From Paracoccaceae bacterium (GTDB taxonomy: Bacteria; Pseudomonadota; Alphaproteobacteria; Rhodobacterales; Rhodobacteraceae): a stretch of DNA of 64,000 nucleotides. The stretch covers positions 23,501 to 87,500 of the forward strand of contig JANQRE010000015.1 of the NCBI GenBank assembly GCA_028284705.1. The letters run 5' to 3'. This document shows, piece after piece, positions 31,507 through 39,956 of this stretch. The translations under genes and the position numbers were made by a program. Under the pieces are notes generated by a model that saw only the letters and a list, made by a program, of their open reading frames with translations, had not been told where the DNA came from and made no database searches. Positions within the stretch are counted from its first letter, which is position 1, and the number at the start of each line of letters is the position of its first letter.

Positions 31507-32696
31507 GCGACCAAGTGAAGTCTCAGTATGAGGCCTTTCCCTATCCCGAGCGTGACCCCAAGGATGAGAAGAAGCGCCTGATCACAGGTTCGCCCTCGCA
31601 CCCGCTGGAGATGGATCATTTCCTCTGGGCCGGGCAGCGGGATTGGTCCGCGCCGATCAAAATCTTGGTGGCTGGGGGCGGTACTGGCGATGCGCTTATT
31701 CAACTTGCACAAACGCTCACAAACGCCCGAAAAAAATACGAAATCACCTATATCGACCTCTCCACGGCGTCGCGCGCCATCGCGGAAAAACGCGCCAAGG
31801 CGCGCAATTTGAAACGTATTGAGTTTGTCACCGGCTCGCTCCTTGATGCACCGGAGATGGGGGAATTTGACTACATCGACTGCTGTGGGGTCCTTCACCA
31901 TCTGCCTGAGCCGCAAGAGGGGTTCAACGCGCTCTCGCAGGCCCTGAAACCTGATGGCGGCATCGGCCTCATGGTCTACGCGCCTTACGGGCGGTCAGGT
32001 GTGTACCCGCTGCAGGAGGCGTTCAACGCACTTTACAGCGATCTCAGTCCGGAGGACCGCCTGAAGGCCGCAAGCCAGGTCTTCAACCGCCTCCCGCCAA
32101 CCCACCAGTTCAAGACGAACCCCCATGTTGGCGACCACAAGACGGGCCCTGCCGGGTTCTATGATTTGCTCCTGCATTCGACGGACCAACCTTTTACAAT
32201 CAAAGCACTACGCGCCACTCTTGAAGTGGCAGGCCTTCAGATGACCGGCACTCCACACGCGCTGCAATATGATCTCTCGCGGTTTCTGGGTCAGGTGCCT
32301 AGGGAGCTGGACGAAGCAGAACAGATGGCAATTGCCGAGAAGCTCGACGGCACCATCAAACACCATGTCATCTATGCACGTCGCAAGGACGGGTCTGCGC
32401 CCGGTCGGGCCAGCGGCACGGATACTGATATCCCGCATCTGCGCGGCATCAAACCCGGGGTTCTGGCGCAAAACGTGGCCCAAAAGCAGGAAATCTCGAT
32501 CACGCTTTTCGGCACACCGTTCAAAATCCCGGTGCCGAAGGAAGCAGCACCGATTATCGCCGCGATTGACGGTCGCACTGATATCGCAACCCTGCGACGA
32601 ACGACGGATCCAATCCTATGGCCCAAGCTCTGGCCGGGATTGGAGCAGGAATTGCTACGGTTTGGACTGATGGTATACTCGCACCTTTTGCGATGA
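31503..32696 (+). CDS. Class I SAM-dependent methyltransferase with C-terminal extension
   Basis: 397 aa. The methyltransferase core has motif I ILVAGGGTGDALIQL (about 53-67), the acidic end of strand 2 in TYIDLS, FDYIDCCGVLHHLPEP (motif IV) and LKPDGGIGLMVYAP. After about 280 a second region ends in DGRTDIATLRR, resembling the small winged domain found at the end of some methyltransferases. It overlaps the demethylase-like gene by 4 bases (ATGA), so the two form an operon and may act on the same methylated compound (inference). Confidence 0.85.
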   Translation: MSDQVKSQYEAFPYPERDPKDEKKRLITGSPSHPLEMDHFLWAGQRDWSAPIKILVAGGGTGDALIQLAQTLTNARKKYEITYIDLSTASRAIAEKRAKARNLKRIEFVTGSLLDAPEMGEFDYIDCCGVLHHLPEPQEGFNALSQALKPDGGIGLMVYAPYGRSGVYPLQEAFNALYSDLSPEDRLKAASQVFNRLPPTHQFKTNPHVGDHKTGPAGFYDLLLHSTDQPFTIKALRATLEVAGLQMTGTPHALQYDLSRFLGQVPRELDEAEQMAIAEKLDGTIKHHVIYARRKDGSAPGRASGTDTDIPHLRGIKPGVLAQNVAQKQEISITLFGTPFKIPVPKEAAPIIAAIDGRTDIATLRRTTDPILWPKLWPGLEQELLRFGLMVYSHLLR

Positions 32697-32796
32697 ATTT
32701 AAGGCACATTGTCCCTAAATCGGAAACAATCCGCCTAGCCGAAAGCCGGCACACCTGATAGATTGTGGAAAATTCAAAACAAGAGGGCAGCCCCAA

Positions 32797-33321
32797 ATGG
32801 CGAAGACTCCGAGCAAATCCAGCAGTGCGGCAAAAAGCAAAACGGCGGCAAAGAAATCCGCGGCCAGCAAGGCGAAAGCGGTCGCAAAACCGAAAACTGC
32901 GCCCAAAAAGCCAAAGACTGTGACGGCGAAAGCGCCGAGCAAGGCGGCTTCCCTGCGTTCCAAGACCAAGGCGGTTTCGGCCCGCCCCACCGCGGCGCGC
33001 AAAGCCGTCGCCAAGCCAAGGCTTGTCGCGGTTGACAGCGCGACGCCAAACAAAGAGCTGAAGAAAAAGGAACTGATCGACCGCATCATCGCGGAAAGCG
33101 GGATGAAGCGTGGCGAGGTGCGCACCGCTCTCGATGCGACGATGACGGTGCTGCGTCAGGCGCTCCGAGAAGGCAATGATCTTTCAATCGCTCCCTTGGG
33201 CAAGATCAAGATCGCGCGGGAGAAAGAGACACCAAACGGCAAGCTCGTTGTCTGCCGGGTCAAATTGAAAGACCCCGATACCGATGCGCGCAAGGACCCA
33301 CTTGCGAAGCCAGCAGAGTAG
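32797..33321 (+). CDS. HU-type DNA-binding protein with histone H1-like tail
   Basis: 174 aa. Residues 1-85 are almost entirely Lys, Ala, Ser, Pro and Thr (KSKTAAKKSAASKAKAV and similar), like the tail of eukaryotic H1 or bacterial histone-like AlgP/HctB. Residues 86-165 form an HU/IHF fold (KKKELIDRIIAESGMKRGEV, LREGNDLSIAPLGKIKI), with the DNA arm shortened to REKETPNGKLVVCRVKLK. A nucleoid protein is likely. The tRNA-Val(CAC) gene starts 19 bases after its stop. Confidence 0.88.
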   Translation: MAKTPSKSSSAAKSKTAAKKSAASKAKAVAKPKTAPKKPKTVTAKAPSKAASLRSKTKAVSARPTAARKAVAKPRLVAVDSATPNKELKKKELIDRIIAESGMKRGEVRTALDATMTVLRQALREGNDLSIAPLGKIKIAREKETPNGKLVVCRVKLKDPDTDARKDPLAKPAE

Positions 33322-33340
33322 GGCTAAAGGCTGCGGCCAC

Positions 33341-33416
33341 GGGCGATTAGCTCAGTTGGTAGAGCACAGTGTTCACATCGCTGGGGTCACTGGTTCGAAT
33401 CCAGTATCGCCCACCA
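33341..33416 (+). tRNA. tRNA-Val (CAC)
   Basis: Full cloverleaf: acceptor GGGCGAT/ATCGCCC, D-stem GCTC/GAGC, anticodon stem CAGTG/CGCTG with loop TTCACAT (anticodon CAC), T-stem ACTGG/CCAGT with TTCGAAT, discriminator A and an encoded CCA. Reads GUG. Confidence 0.95.
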
Positions 33417-33499
33417 CCGTCGCTTTTGAAGAGAAGCCGATGGACCCCCGTTCAATCCCCTCAAGCGGCGCGCGCTTTCGCGGTGCGCGCGGGACGCGC

Positions 33500-33637
33500 T
33501 CAACTCAAATGCGCGCGTCTGCATTGCGGATCGGACAGGCAGCGCAGGTGGTCTTTCAGCCGCATCGTCTCCAACTCGTCACGCAGATGCGCGGGAAATA
33601 CCGGCTCTTGCTTCTTCTTTGCTGTAAAGGGCCACAT
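33500..33637 (-). CDS. Small protein (45 aa) in SoxR-box operon
   Basis: Starts MWPFTAKKKQEPVF, ends RCLSDPQCRRAHLS. ATG 33637 lies 5 bases after the stop of the 53-aa gene upstream, with GGTGAG before it. Two cysteines (C33, C39; CLSDPQC) sit in a basic C-terminus. No family recognised. Because it follows a gene whose promoter carries a SoxR box, it is a candidate member of the redox-cycling response. It could also be a chance frame; conserved spacing and the ribosome site argue for a gene. Confidence 0.5.
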   Translation of the reverse strand: MWPFTAKKKQEPVFPAHLRDELETMRLKDHLRCLSDPQCRRAHLS

Positions 33638-33642
33638 GATGC

Positions 33643-33804
33643 TCACCACAGTTCCGGTTTCTGAGAGGGTTGCGGTGGCAGCGGCGTCATCCCAAGATCA
33701 CGCGCCATATGTGGATCGCGTCGAACCTCATCGAGCGACTTGCGATCCGGGCCGCCGCGGAAAAGGCGGCGCAGCGCAGCCTGCGATATCGGTAATCTGG
33801 GCAT
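33643..33804 (-). CDS. Small protein (53 aa) divergent from soxR
   Basis: ATG 33804 is preceded by AAGGAG (33811-33816 on this strand), an excellent ribosome site. The product (MPRLPISQAALRRLF..., ...RDPHMARDLGMTPLPPQ) is basic at the start and proline-rich at the end; LARDLGM-like endings recall DUF1127 proteins, but I do not assign it. The SoxR box at 33849-33866 is oriented to drive this gene. A second small gene follows 5 bases later. Likely a SoxR target of unknown function. Confidence 0.65.
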   Translation of the reverse strand: MPRLPISQAALRRLFRGGPDRKSLDEVRRDPHMARDLGMTPLPPQPSQKPELW

Positions 33805-33848
33805 CTGAAATCTCCTTGTCTTCGCATCGGGATACAGGCACCCTGCTT

Positions 33849-33866
33849 CCTCAAGCTCACTTGAGG
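33849..33866 (-). promoter_or_regulatory. SoxR box
   Basis: CCTCAAGCTCACTTGAGG, a near-exact 18-bp match to the soxS operator of E. coli (CCTCAAG-N4-CTTGAGG). On the minus strand TTGACC (33870-33865) would be the -35 with the 19-base spacer typical of MerR-family promoters; the -10 (CAGGGT) is weak. It points toward the small genes at 33804. The soxR start is 10 bases away on the other side, so autoregulation is also possible. Confidence 0.88.
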
Positions 33867-33875
33867 TCAAGCGAA

Positions 33876-34343
33876 ATGGCAAAAAAAGTTGTACCCAATG
33901 ATCTGAGCGTCGGCGAGATGGCCAAACGCGCGGGCGTGCCAGTTTCGACGCTGCATTATTATGAGGCCGAAGGGCTCATTGAGAGTTGGCGCACGCCCGC
34001 CAATCACCGCCGATATGATCGTCGCGAGTTGCGCCGGGTGGCGCTCATCCGCATCGCGCAGACGCTTGGCATCCCTTTGGCGGAGATCGCAGAAGTTCTG
34101 GACCGCGTGCCCCGCGGCAAAACGGTCAATGCCGCCGTCTGGCGCGAAGCAGGGGAGCATTGGGCCGAAGCGCTCGATGATCGTATCGAACTGCTCTTGC
34201 GTTTGCGGGACAATCTGGGCCATTGCATCGGCTGCGGTTGTCTCTCGGTCGAGAACTGTCCGCTCTACAACAAGGACGATGCGCTTGGAGCGAACGGGCC
34301 CGGCGCGCGCCGCTGGCTCGGTGAGCCTGAGGAACGCGAGTGA
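33876..34343 (+). CDS. soxR: Redox-sensitive MerR-family regulator SoxR
   Basis: 155 aa. The winged-helix MerR domain (LSVGEMAKRAGVPVSTLHYYE, 10-30) and dimerisation helix precede a [2Fe-2S] cluster site C117-IG-C120-G-C122-LSVEN-C128, the SoxR signature CX2CXCX5C. SoxR senses redox-cycling compounds through this cluster. The frame opens further upstream, but ATG 33876 gives the family N-terminus. A SoxR box sits just before it. The phosphatase gene begins one base after its stop. Confidence 0.95.
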   Translation: MAKKVVPNDLSVGEMAKRAGVPVSTLHYYEAEGLIESWRTPANHRRYDRRELRRVALIRIAQTLGIPLAEIAEVLDRVPRGKTVNAAVWREAGEHWAEALDDRIELLLRLRDNLGHCIGCGCLSVENCPLYNKDDALGANGPGARRWLGEPEERE

Positions 34344-34344
34344 C

Positions 34345-34932
34345 ATGGCTGATTTTCCCGAACTTCTGATCCTGCGCCATGGCGAAACCGAATGGAATCG
34401 CGATGGCCGGATGCAAGGGGCGCTCGATTCACCTCTGACGCCGATGGGTGAAGCTCAGGCCCGGGCGCAGAACAAGATCCTGCGCGCGTTCAAACCCTTC
34501 GGATGGCCGGCCTTTGTCAGCACCCAGGGCCGCGCCCAATCCACAGCGCGGATCGCGCTCTCTGGTGTCTGCACGGATTTTGCCTCCACGGATGAGTTGG
34601 TTGAGATCGGCGTCGGTCGCTGGTCGGGCAAGAAACGCGCGGATATTGTCAAGCAGCTCCCGGCAGATGTGCGGATTGAAGAAACCCCTGATGGTGCAAT
34701 CGCGCTTTATGAATACGCGCCGGGCGGCGAAGGGTTCGAGGGGCTGCGCGAAAGGGTCATCGGTTTTCTGGCCGGTTTGCCGGGGCCGTCGATCCTTGTG
34801 ACCCACGGCATCACCAGCCGTATGCTGCGGGCTGTGATCCTGGGACTGAACAATGACCAGTTGGGCGAATTGCCCGGCGGGCAGGGCGTGGTTTATCACA
34901 TGAAAGACGGCACACAGACGCGCCTCGAATAG
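34345..34932 (+). CDS. Histidine phosphatase family protein (phosphoglycerate mutase-like)
   Basis: 195 aa with the catalytic LILRHGETEWNRDGRMQG (phospho-histidine in RHG, about residue 10), the second catalytic histidine in LVTHGITSRML, and acid residues in ELVEIGVGRWSGK. Members dephosphorylate small metabolites such as alpha-ribazole phosphate or sugar phosphates; the substrate here is unknown. One base separates it from soxR, suggesting cotranscription. An inverted GGGCTT/AAGCCC follows the stop. Confidence 0.88.
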   Translation: MADFPELLILRHGETEWNRDGRMQGALDSPLTPMGEAQARAQNKILRAFKPFGWPAFVSTQGRAQSTARIALSGVCTDFASTDELVEIGVGRWSGKKRADIVKQLPADVRIEETPDGAIALYEYAPGGEGFEGLRERVIGFLAGLPGPSILVTHGITSRMLRAVILGLNNDQLGELPGGQGVVYHMKDGTQTRLE

Positions 34933-34977
34933 GGCTTGAAAAGCCCGGGCGCGGTCGGGTAAGACACGGGCTCGGAT

Positions 34978-35326
<349 letters not shown>

Positions 35327-35428
35327 TCTACACCCCACATCCCCGCACAAACCTTCTGCGAGCACAGGGAGTAGCCAAACGCGCGCTAGCCCCTATTTTC
35401 AGGCTCAACAGATACAAGGAGCCTCGAC

Positions 35429-36367
35429 ATGAGCTGGAACCCCGCCCTTGATCCGCATTGCCCAACCGGCGATGAAGTGGATGCGATTGAGACCGTCATA
35501 ATCCCGCGTGCCCGTGATCTGGGTGGCTTTGAAGTGCGCCGCGCCTTGCCGGCACCGAAGCGCCAGATGGTGGGGCCGTTCATCTTCTTCGATCAGATGG
35601 GCCCCGCGGAATTCCTGCCGTCGCGGGGCATGGACGTCCGTCCGCACCCCCATATCGGCCTTGCGACGATCTCCTATCTCTATCGCGGTCGCATGCATCA
35701 TCGCGACAGCCTCGGCACCGACAGCTGGATTGAGCCGGGTGCAGTGAACTGGATGGTGGCAGGGCACGGCATCACCCATTCTGAGCGCACGGATGATGAG
35801 ACACAAAAAGATCCGATGCCCTTCTTCGGTATCCAGACCTGGGTCGCGCTGCCGGAGAAAAACGAGGACGATCCGGCCTATTTCGAACACGCGCCCGTGG
35901 AAGCTCTACCGTTCATTGAGGCCGAGGGCAAAGAGGTGCGTCTGATCCTCGGCGATGCCTATGGCGAACGCGCGCCGGTGAAGACAGCCTCGGAGATGTT
36001 TTATGCCGATGCGGTGCTGCAAGCCGGAGCGGCACTTCCGCTTCCCGACAACCATGAAGACCGCGGGGTTTATGTGGTCGAAGGCAGCGTTGACATTGGC
36101 CATCAGAGCTTCGAGGCTGGCCAGATGATGGTGTTTCGACCCGGCGATAAACTGAGCCTGAGAGCAGGTGCGCAAGGCGCGCGCGTGATGCTGCTTGGCG
36201 GCGCGACGCTGGAGGGCCCGCGCCATATCTGGTGGAATTTCGTGGCCTCGTCGAAGGAGAAAATCGACGCCGCGAAAGAGGCGTGGCGGGCAGGGGATTG
36301 GGAAAACGGACGCTTCCAGTTGCCGCCCGGCGATGATCAGGACTTCATCCCGGCACCCGGGCGATGA
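35429..36367 (+). CDS. Pirin family protein
   Basis: 312 aa bicupin. Metal site of the N-terminal cupin: RPHPHIGLATISYLYRG (two His), HHRDSLG, and AGHGITHSER. The C-terminal cupin contains GVYVVEGSV and ends with WWNFVASSKEKID, a strong pirin signature. Pirins act as quercetinase-like dioxygenases or redox-sensitive regulators. AAGGAG lies 9 bases upstream of ATG 35429. The GNAT gene begins 7 bases after the stop. Confidence 0.93.
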   Translation: MSWNPALDPHCPTGDEVDAIETVIIPRARDLGGFEVRRALPAPKRQMVGPFIFFDQMGPAEFLPSRGMDVRPHPHIGLATISYLYRGRMHHRDSLGTDSWIEPGAVNWMVAGHGITHSERTDDETQKDPMPFFGIQTWVALPEKNEDDPAYFEHAPVEALPFIEAEGKEVRLILGDAYGERAPVKTASEMFYADAVLQAGAALPLPDNHEDRGVYVVEGSVDIGHQSFEAGQMMVFRPGDKLSLRAGAQGARVMLLGGATLEGPRHIWWNFVASSKEKIDAAKEAWRAGDWENGRFQLPPGDDQDFIPAPGR

Positions 36368-36374
36368 CCGCAAT

Positions 36375-36869
36375 ATGAGAATACGTCCCGCCCAGCTCGG
36401 CGATCTGCAGGCGATCTGTGCCTTGCATATCCGCTCCTGGCGGGACGCTTATGCCGGCATTCTGCCGCAGGACTATCTCGATGAGACGATCGAGAGCGAT
36501 CTAGGCGCGAAATGGGGGCGGTTAGGCCTGACGGATATCAATCTCGTGGCCGAGATCGACACCGAAGATGGTGCTGAACTCGTCGGGTTTGCGGTTGTGC
36601 AGATGGACAATCCTGAGGGCCCGTATCTGGATAATTTCCACGTTGATCCTGCGCATCGCGACATGGGGCTGGGCCATGCGATCTTCAACGGTCTGCGCAT
36701 GCAGTTGCGCATGCGCGGCGCGTCGACGCTCTGGCTCACGGTTATGGATGCCAATCAGGCTGCACGGCGGTTCTACGTCTCGATGGGCGGGCAGGAATCG
36801 GCGCCCTATATCGAGGAATTCTGTGGCGCGCGGGTGGGCTTTCGCAAAGTGCATTTCGACCGGCTGTGA
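36375..36869 (+). CDS. GNAT family N-acetyltransferase
   Basis: 164 aa acetyl-CoA-dependent acetyltransferase. MRIRPAQLGDLQAICALHIRSWRDAYAG is a typical start, and motif A is visible as FHVDPAHRDMGLGHAI (acetyl-CoA binding loop R-x-x-G-x-G/A variant). ATG 36375 starts 7 bases after the pirin stop. Acceptor unknown. The 89 bases to tRNA-Asp contain no gene. Confidence 0.87.
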   Translation: MRIRPAQLGDLQAICALHIRSWRDAYAGILPQDYLDETIESDLGAKWGRLGLTDINLVAEIDTEDGAELVGFAVVQMDNPEGPYLDNFHVDPAHRDMGLGHAIFNGLRMQLRMRGASTLWLTVMDANQAARRFYVSMGGQESAPYIEEFCGARVGFRKVHFDRL

Positions 36870-36958
36870 TGCCTCTCAGGCTTCGGTGAAATTTTCACAC
36901 CAATGCCACCCGTGCCGCTTGACGGAGCGGTGGGGAGCCGCTAATTGACCCTTCACGC

Positions 36959-37035
36959 GCGGTTGTAGCTCAGTTGGTTAGAGTACCGGCCTGTCACGCC
37001 GGGGGTCGCGGGTTCGAGCCCCGTCAACCGCGCCA
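36959..37035 (+). tRNA. tRNA-Asp (GTC)
   Basis: Acceptor GCGGTTG/CAACCGC, D-arm GCTCAGTTGGTTAGAGT, anticodon stem CCGGC/GCCGG with loop CTGTCAC (anticodon GTC), T-arm GCGGGTTCGAGCCCCGT, discriminator G, encoded CCA. Confidence 0.95.
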
Positions 37036-37110
37036 CTTTTCCTCCACATGTAATTCAAATGAGCGCCTTGCGGCGCCCACCATTTTTTGATTCCGCGACG
37101 GCGTCGTCGT

Positions 37111-37317
37111 TCAGCTCTTGCTCAGCGGGCAGGTGCTGAGACCAAGGATCGAATAGACCGGGCAGCTTTTCATAAAAGCCGTGGCCAGCGGGATGATGCC
37201 GATCAGGAAGAGCCAGCGATAGGAGGCCTCGGGCAGGGCGAAAAACGCGATCAAAAGGGCGACGCCCAGGATGATGCGTAAGGCGCGATCGACGGTGCCG
37301 ACATTTTCTTTGAACAT
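37111..37317 (-). CDS. DUF2892 small membrane protein
   Basis: 68 aa, MFKENVGTVDRALRIILGVALLI then a second helix; the DUF2892 (YgaP transmembrane-like) family. Ends CPVYSILGLSTCPLSKS with the conserved two-cysteine tail. ATG 37317 is preceded by AGAGGA; an in-frame opening from 37392 overlaps the regulator gene. Such proteins often accompany rhodaneses and sulfur-handling genes. A CRP-type palindrome lies 62 bases upstream, next to a CRP-family gene. Confidence 0.87.
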   Translation of the reverse strand: MFKENVGTVDRALRIILGVALLIAFFALPEASYRWLFLIGIIPLATAFMKSCPVYSILGLSTCPLSKS

Positions 37318-37378
37318 GGGGTTTATCCTCTGGTTTTTGGAATTTGCGCCGAGGATAAAGCGCCGCGCGTGCTCCGTC

Positions 37379-37393
37379 TGTGACTTGGTCACA
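37379..37393 (-). promoter_or_regulatory. CRP/FNR-type palindrome before DUF2892 gene
   Basis: TGTGACTTGGTCACA, perfect 6-3-6 inverted repeat. It overlaps the stop codon of the regulator gene (37389-37391) and lies upstream of the DUF2892 start. Half-sites match the CRP family (TGTGA/TCACA), with a spacer one base shorter than E. coli CRP. Confidence 0.6.
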
Positions 37394-38051
37394 AACCGCC
37401 GTCAGAGGCGATTTCGGCCAATTGCGCGCGATCGGCGAGGCAGACCGCACCGCGCTCAAGGCGCACGATCCCGCGTTTCTCCCAAGCGTTCAGGCGGCGG
37501 GAGATCACCTCCCGCGCCGAGCCGATCCGTGTGGCCAGCTCCTCATGGGTGGCATCGATGCGGTCGGTGCCTTTCGCATCACGCAGCAGGGCCGCAGCCA
37601 GCCGCGCCTCTACCTTGAGGAACGACAGCTCCTCCATCAGATGCATCATCGATTGCACCCGGTCCGCGAAAGCCGCGAAGACCTTGGAGCGAAACGCCTC
37701 GGAGGCCGCAAGCAGGCTGAGAAACTCGGTTTGCGGCAGCAGCACGAGGCGCGAGGATTCGGTCGCCACCGCCTCCGCCGAATAATCCTTCTCGCCGCCC
37801 AGAAGGCCAAGCGTGGACTGGATGCAGGACTGCCCCGGCGCCACACGATAGAGCAAGAGATCGCGCCCGGTCGGCCCGGACAGCCGGACATCCACGACAC
37901 CTGCGAGCACGATCACATAGCCTTTCACCGCGTCGCCTGGCTGAAACAGGGTTGTGCCCGACGGCACCTCCATCGGGGTCAGCCGGTCCAGCCGGTCCCG
38001 CGCCGCGGCATCGAGTGCCGCGAAATCCGGGGTCTCGGCGGTCCAGCCCAT
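37389..38051 (-). CDS. Crp/Fnr family transcription regulator
   Basis: 220 aa. N-terminal cyclic-nucleotide-binding fold (about 10-130; TTLFQPGDAVKGYVIVLAGVVDV) and C-terminal HTH (ATRIGSAREVISRRLNAWEKRGIV, recognition helix with R-E-x-x-x-R). It lacks the FNR cluster cysteines; a lone cysteine is at 76 (GQSCIQSTLGLLGG). ATG 38051 is one base after the mmsB stop, so it may be read from the valine operon. Likely controls the DUF2892 gene through the palindrome at its own 3' end (inference). Confidence 0.87.
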   Translation of the reverse strand: MGWTAETPDFAALDAAARDRLDRLTPMEVPSGTTLFQPGDAVKGYVIVLAGVVDVRLSGPTGRDLLLYRVAPGQSCIQSTLGLLGGEKDYSAEAVATESSRLVLLPQTEFLSLLAASEAFRSKVFAAFADRVQSMMHLMEELSFLKVEARLAAALLRDAKGTDRIDATHEELATRIGSAREVISRRLNAWEKRGIVRLERGAVCLADRAQLAEIASDGGL

Positions 38052-38052
38052 C

Positions 38053-38925
38053 TCAGCCGCGACGGCGCGAAACAAAACGCGGCAACATCGCAGAGAAGTC
38101 TTTGTCGCCCGCGCCTTCCTCTTCGACGAAGGTGGCGTAGAGTTCCGTCGCCGCCTGACCCATCGGCGTGTCCGCATCGACGGCTTGCGCCGCCTGCTGG
38201 CTGAGCCGCAAATCCTTCAGCATCAGCGCGGCTGCAAAACCCGGCTTGTAGTCGTTGTCCGCGGGGCTTTCCGGGCCCACGCCTTGGGCCGGGCAATAGG
38301 CGTTCATCGTCCAGCTATAGCCCGACGAGGTCGAGACCACGTCGAACATCTTCTGCCGGTCGAGGCCGAGTTTGTCGGCCAGGGCAAAGGCCTCGCAGGT
38401 GCCGATCATGGTCACGCCGAGGATCATGTTGTTGCAGATCTTCGCCGCCTGACCATTGCCCGAGGGCCCACAATGCACCGCCTTTTGGCCCATGATCTCG
38501 AACAGCGGCGCAACTTTCGCGAACGCTTCGTCCGAGCCCCCCGCCATGAAGGTCAGCGTGCCCGCCGCCGCGCCGCCAATGCCGCCCGAAACCGGCGCAT
38601 CGACGGCCAGGCAGCCCGCGCTTTCGGCCTCTGCGGCCACGGCGCGTGCGCTTTCGACATCGACCGTTGAGCAATCCAGCAGCACCGCGCCTTGCGCCAT
38701 CGTCGGCAGGACCTCGGCCGCCACGGCCCGCAGGATCGCGCCATTGGGCAACATGGTCAGCACCACATCTGCGCCGCTGGCCGCCTCCGCCGCCGAGGCC
38801 GCGCTCGCCACACCGTCGGGGCAGGGGGCCACCGTGTCGAACCCCACCACCTCATGGCCCGCCGCGACGAGGTTTGCCGCCATCGGCGCGCCCATATTTC
38901 CCAGACCCACAAACCCGATCTTCAT
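38053..38925 (-). CDS. mmsB: 3-hydroxyisobutyrate dehydrogenase
   Basis: 290 aa NAD-dependent dehydrogenase that oxidises 3-hydroxyisobutyrate to methylmalonate semialdehyde in valine breakdown. The Rossmann motif GFVGLGNMGAPMAANL (4-19), the substrate-binding DAPVSGGIGGAAAGTL (about 113) and the catalytic lysine in GNGQAAKICNNM (about 165) are all present. Its start overlaps the hydrolase stop in ATGA. Third gene of the acd-hibch-mmsB operon. Confidence 0.95.
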   Translation of the reverse strand: MKIGFVGLGNMGAPMAANLVAAGHEVVGFDTVAPCPDGVASAASAAEAASGADVVLTMLPNGAILRAVAAEVLPTMAQGAVLLDCSTVDVESARAVAAEAESAGCLAVDAPVSGGIGGAAAGTLTFMAGGSDEAFAKVAPLFEIMGQKAVHCGPSGNGQAAKICNNMILGVTMIGTCEAFALADKLGLDRQKMFDVVSTSSGYSWTMNAYCPAQGVGPESPADNDYKPGFAAALMLKDLRLSQQAAQAVDADTPMGQAATELYATFVEEEGAGDKDFSAMLPRFVSRRRG

Positions 38926-39956
38926 GGCATCTCCTCCCAGTTCAGCGGCTCTTCCAGCGGCAAAAGCATGTGTGTCACCTCCATCATCGGCACCTCTTCG
39001 ATGCCCTCATGCGCCCAGGCAGGGTTGCGGTCACGGTCGATGATGGCGGCGCGGATGCCTTCGATGAAATCGCCCTGTTTGACCGCGCGCGCGGTGTAGC
39101 GGAACTCCTGATCCAGCGCCTGACGGATCGAACCGGCCGAGCGCAGCCGGTGCAGGATTTGCACCGCGCAGTGGCAGGCGAGCGGGGCTTTCCCTGTCAA
39201 CGTACTCAGAGTCTTCTCGGCAAATTCCGAGCCATCCGCCTTTAGGGCGCGCACGATATCGGACGCCGTGTCGCCGCCGAAATTGGCGCTGATGGTGTCC
39301 TCCAGCGCCTGCAATTTCCCCGGTGGCGGGTCCTGCGGGCGCAGCGTTTCGGGGTCACCGGTCTTTATCAGCTCCGCTTTGGCGCTCTCCCAGCGCTTCT
39401 CGGGCAGAAAGAGATCGGCAAAACCTACGTGGATCGCATCCGCCGCCGCCATGCGGGCGCCGGTCAGGGCGAGGTAATAGCCAAGTTTGCCCGGCGCCAA
39501 AGCCAGCATCAGCGAGCCGCCCACATCCGGCACCAGCCCGATCCCACATTCCGGCATGGCGATCTGCGAGCTTTCGCCGACGATGCGATGGGTGCCGTGA
39601 CAACCGATGCCCACACCCCCGCCCATGGTGAAGCCTTGCAGGAAGCTCACCACCGGTTTGGGATACTCGAAAATCTTGGCGTTCAGGCGGTATTCATCGC
39701 GCCAGAACCTGCGGCCATATTCATAATCGCCGCGCTGCCCGGAGGCATACATGTCGGCAATATCGCCGCCCGAGCAGAAGGCGCGGTCACCTTCGGCATC
39801 GAGCAGCACCAGCGCGACATCGTCATCATTGCGCCAGCCATCCAGCGCTGCCTCAATCGCCAGCACCATGTCATAGGTCAGCGCATTCAGCGCGTCCGGG
39901 CGCTGCAGCGTGATCCGCCCGGCGCGGCCTTCGATGCGGATGGAGATATCGCTCAT
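38922..39956 (-). CDS. Enoyl-CoA hydratase family, 3-hydroxyisobutyryl-CoA hydrolase
   Basis: 344 aa crotonase-fold enzyme. The HIBCH-type C-terminal extension and the motifs FCSGGDIADMY, FLQGFTMGGGVGIGCHGTHRI (oxyanion loop), and MPECGIGLVPDVGGS support hydrolysis of 3-hydroxyisobutyryl-CoA rather than simple hydration. The position between acyl-CoA dehydrogenase and mmsB fits the valine pathway order. ATGA overlaps on both sides give translational coupling. Confidence 0.92.
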   Translation of the reverse strand: MSDISIRIEGRAGRITLQRPDALNALTYDMVLAIEAALDGWRNDDDVALVLLDAEGDRAFCSGGDIADMYASGQRGDYEYGRRFWRDEYRLNAKIFEYPKPVVSFLQGFTMGGGVGIGCHGTHRIVGESSQIAMPECGIGLVPDVGGSLMLALAPGKLGYYLALTGARMAAADAIHVGFADLFLPEKRWESAKAELIKTGDPETLRPQDPPPGKLQALEDTISANFGGDTASDIVRALKADGSEFAEKTLSTLTGKAPLACHCAVQILHRLRSAGSIRQALDQEFRYTARAVKQGDFIEGIRAAIIDRDRNPAWAHEGIEEVPMMEVTHMLLPLEEPLNWEEMP

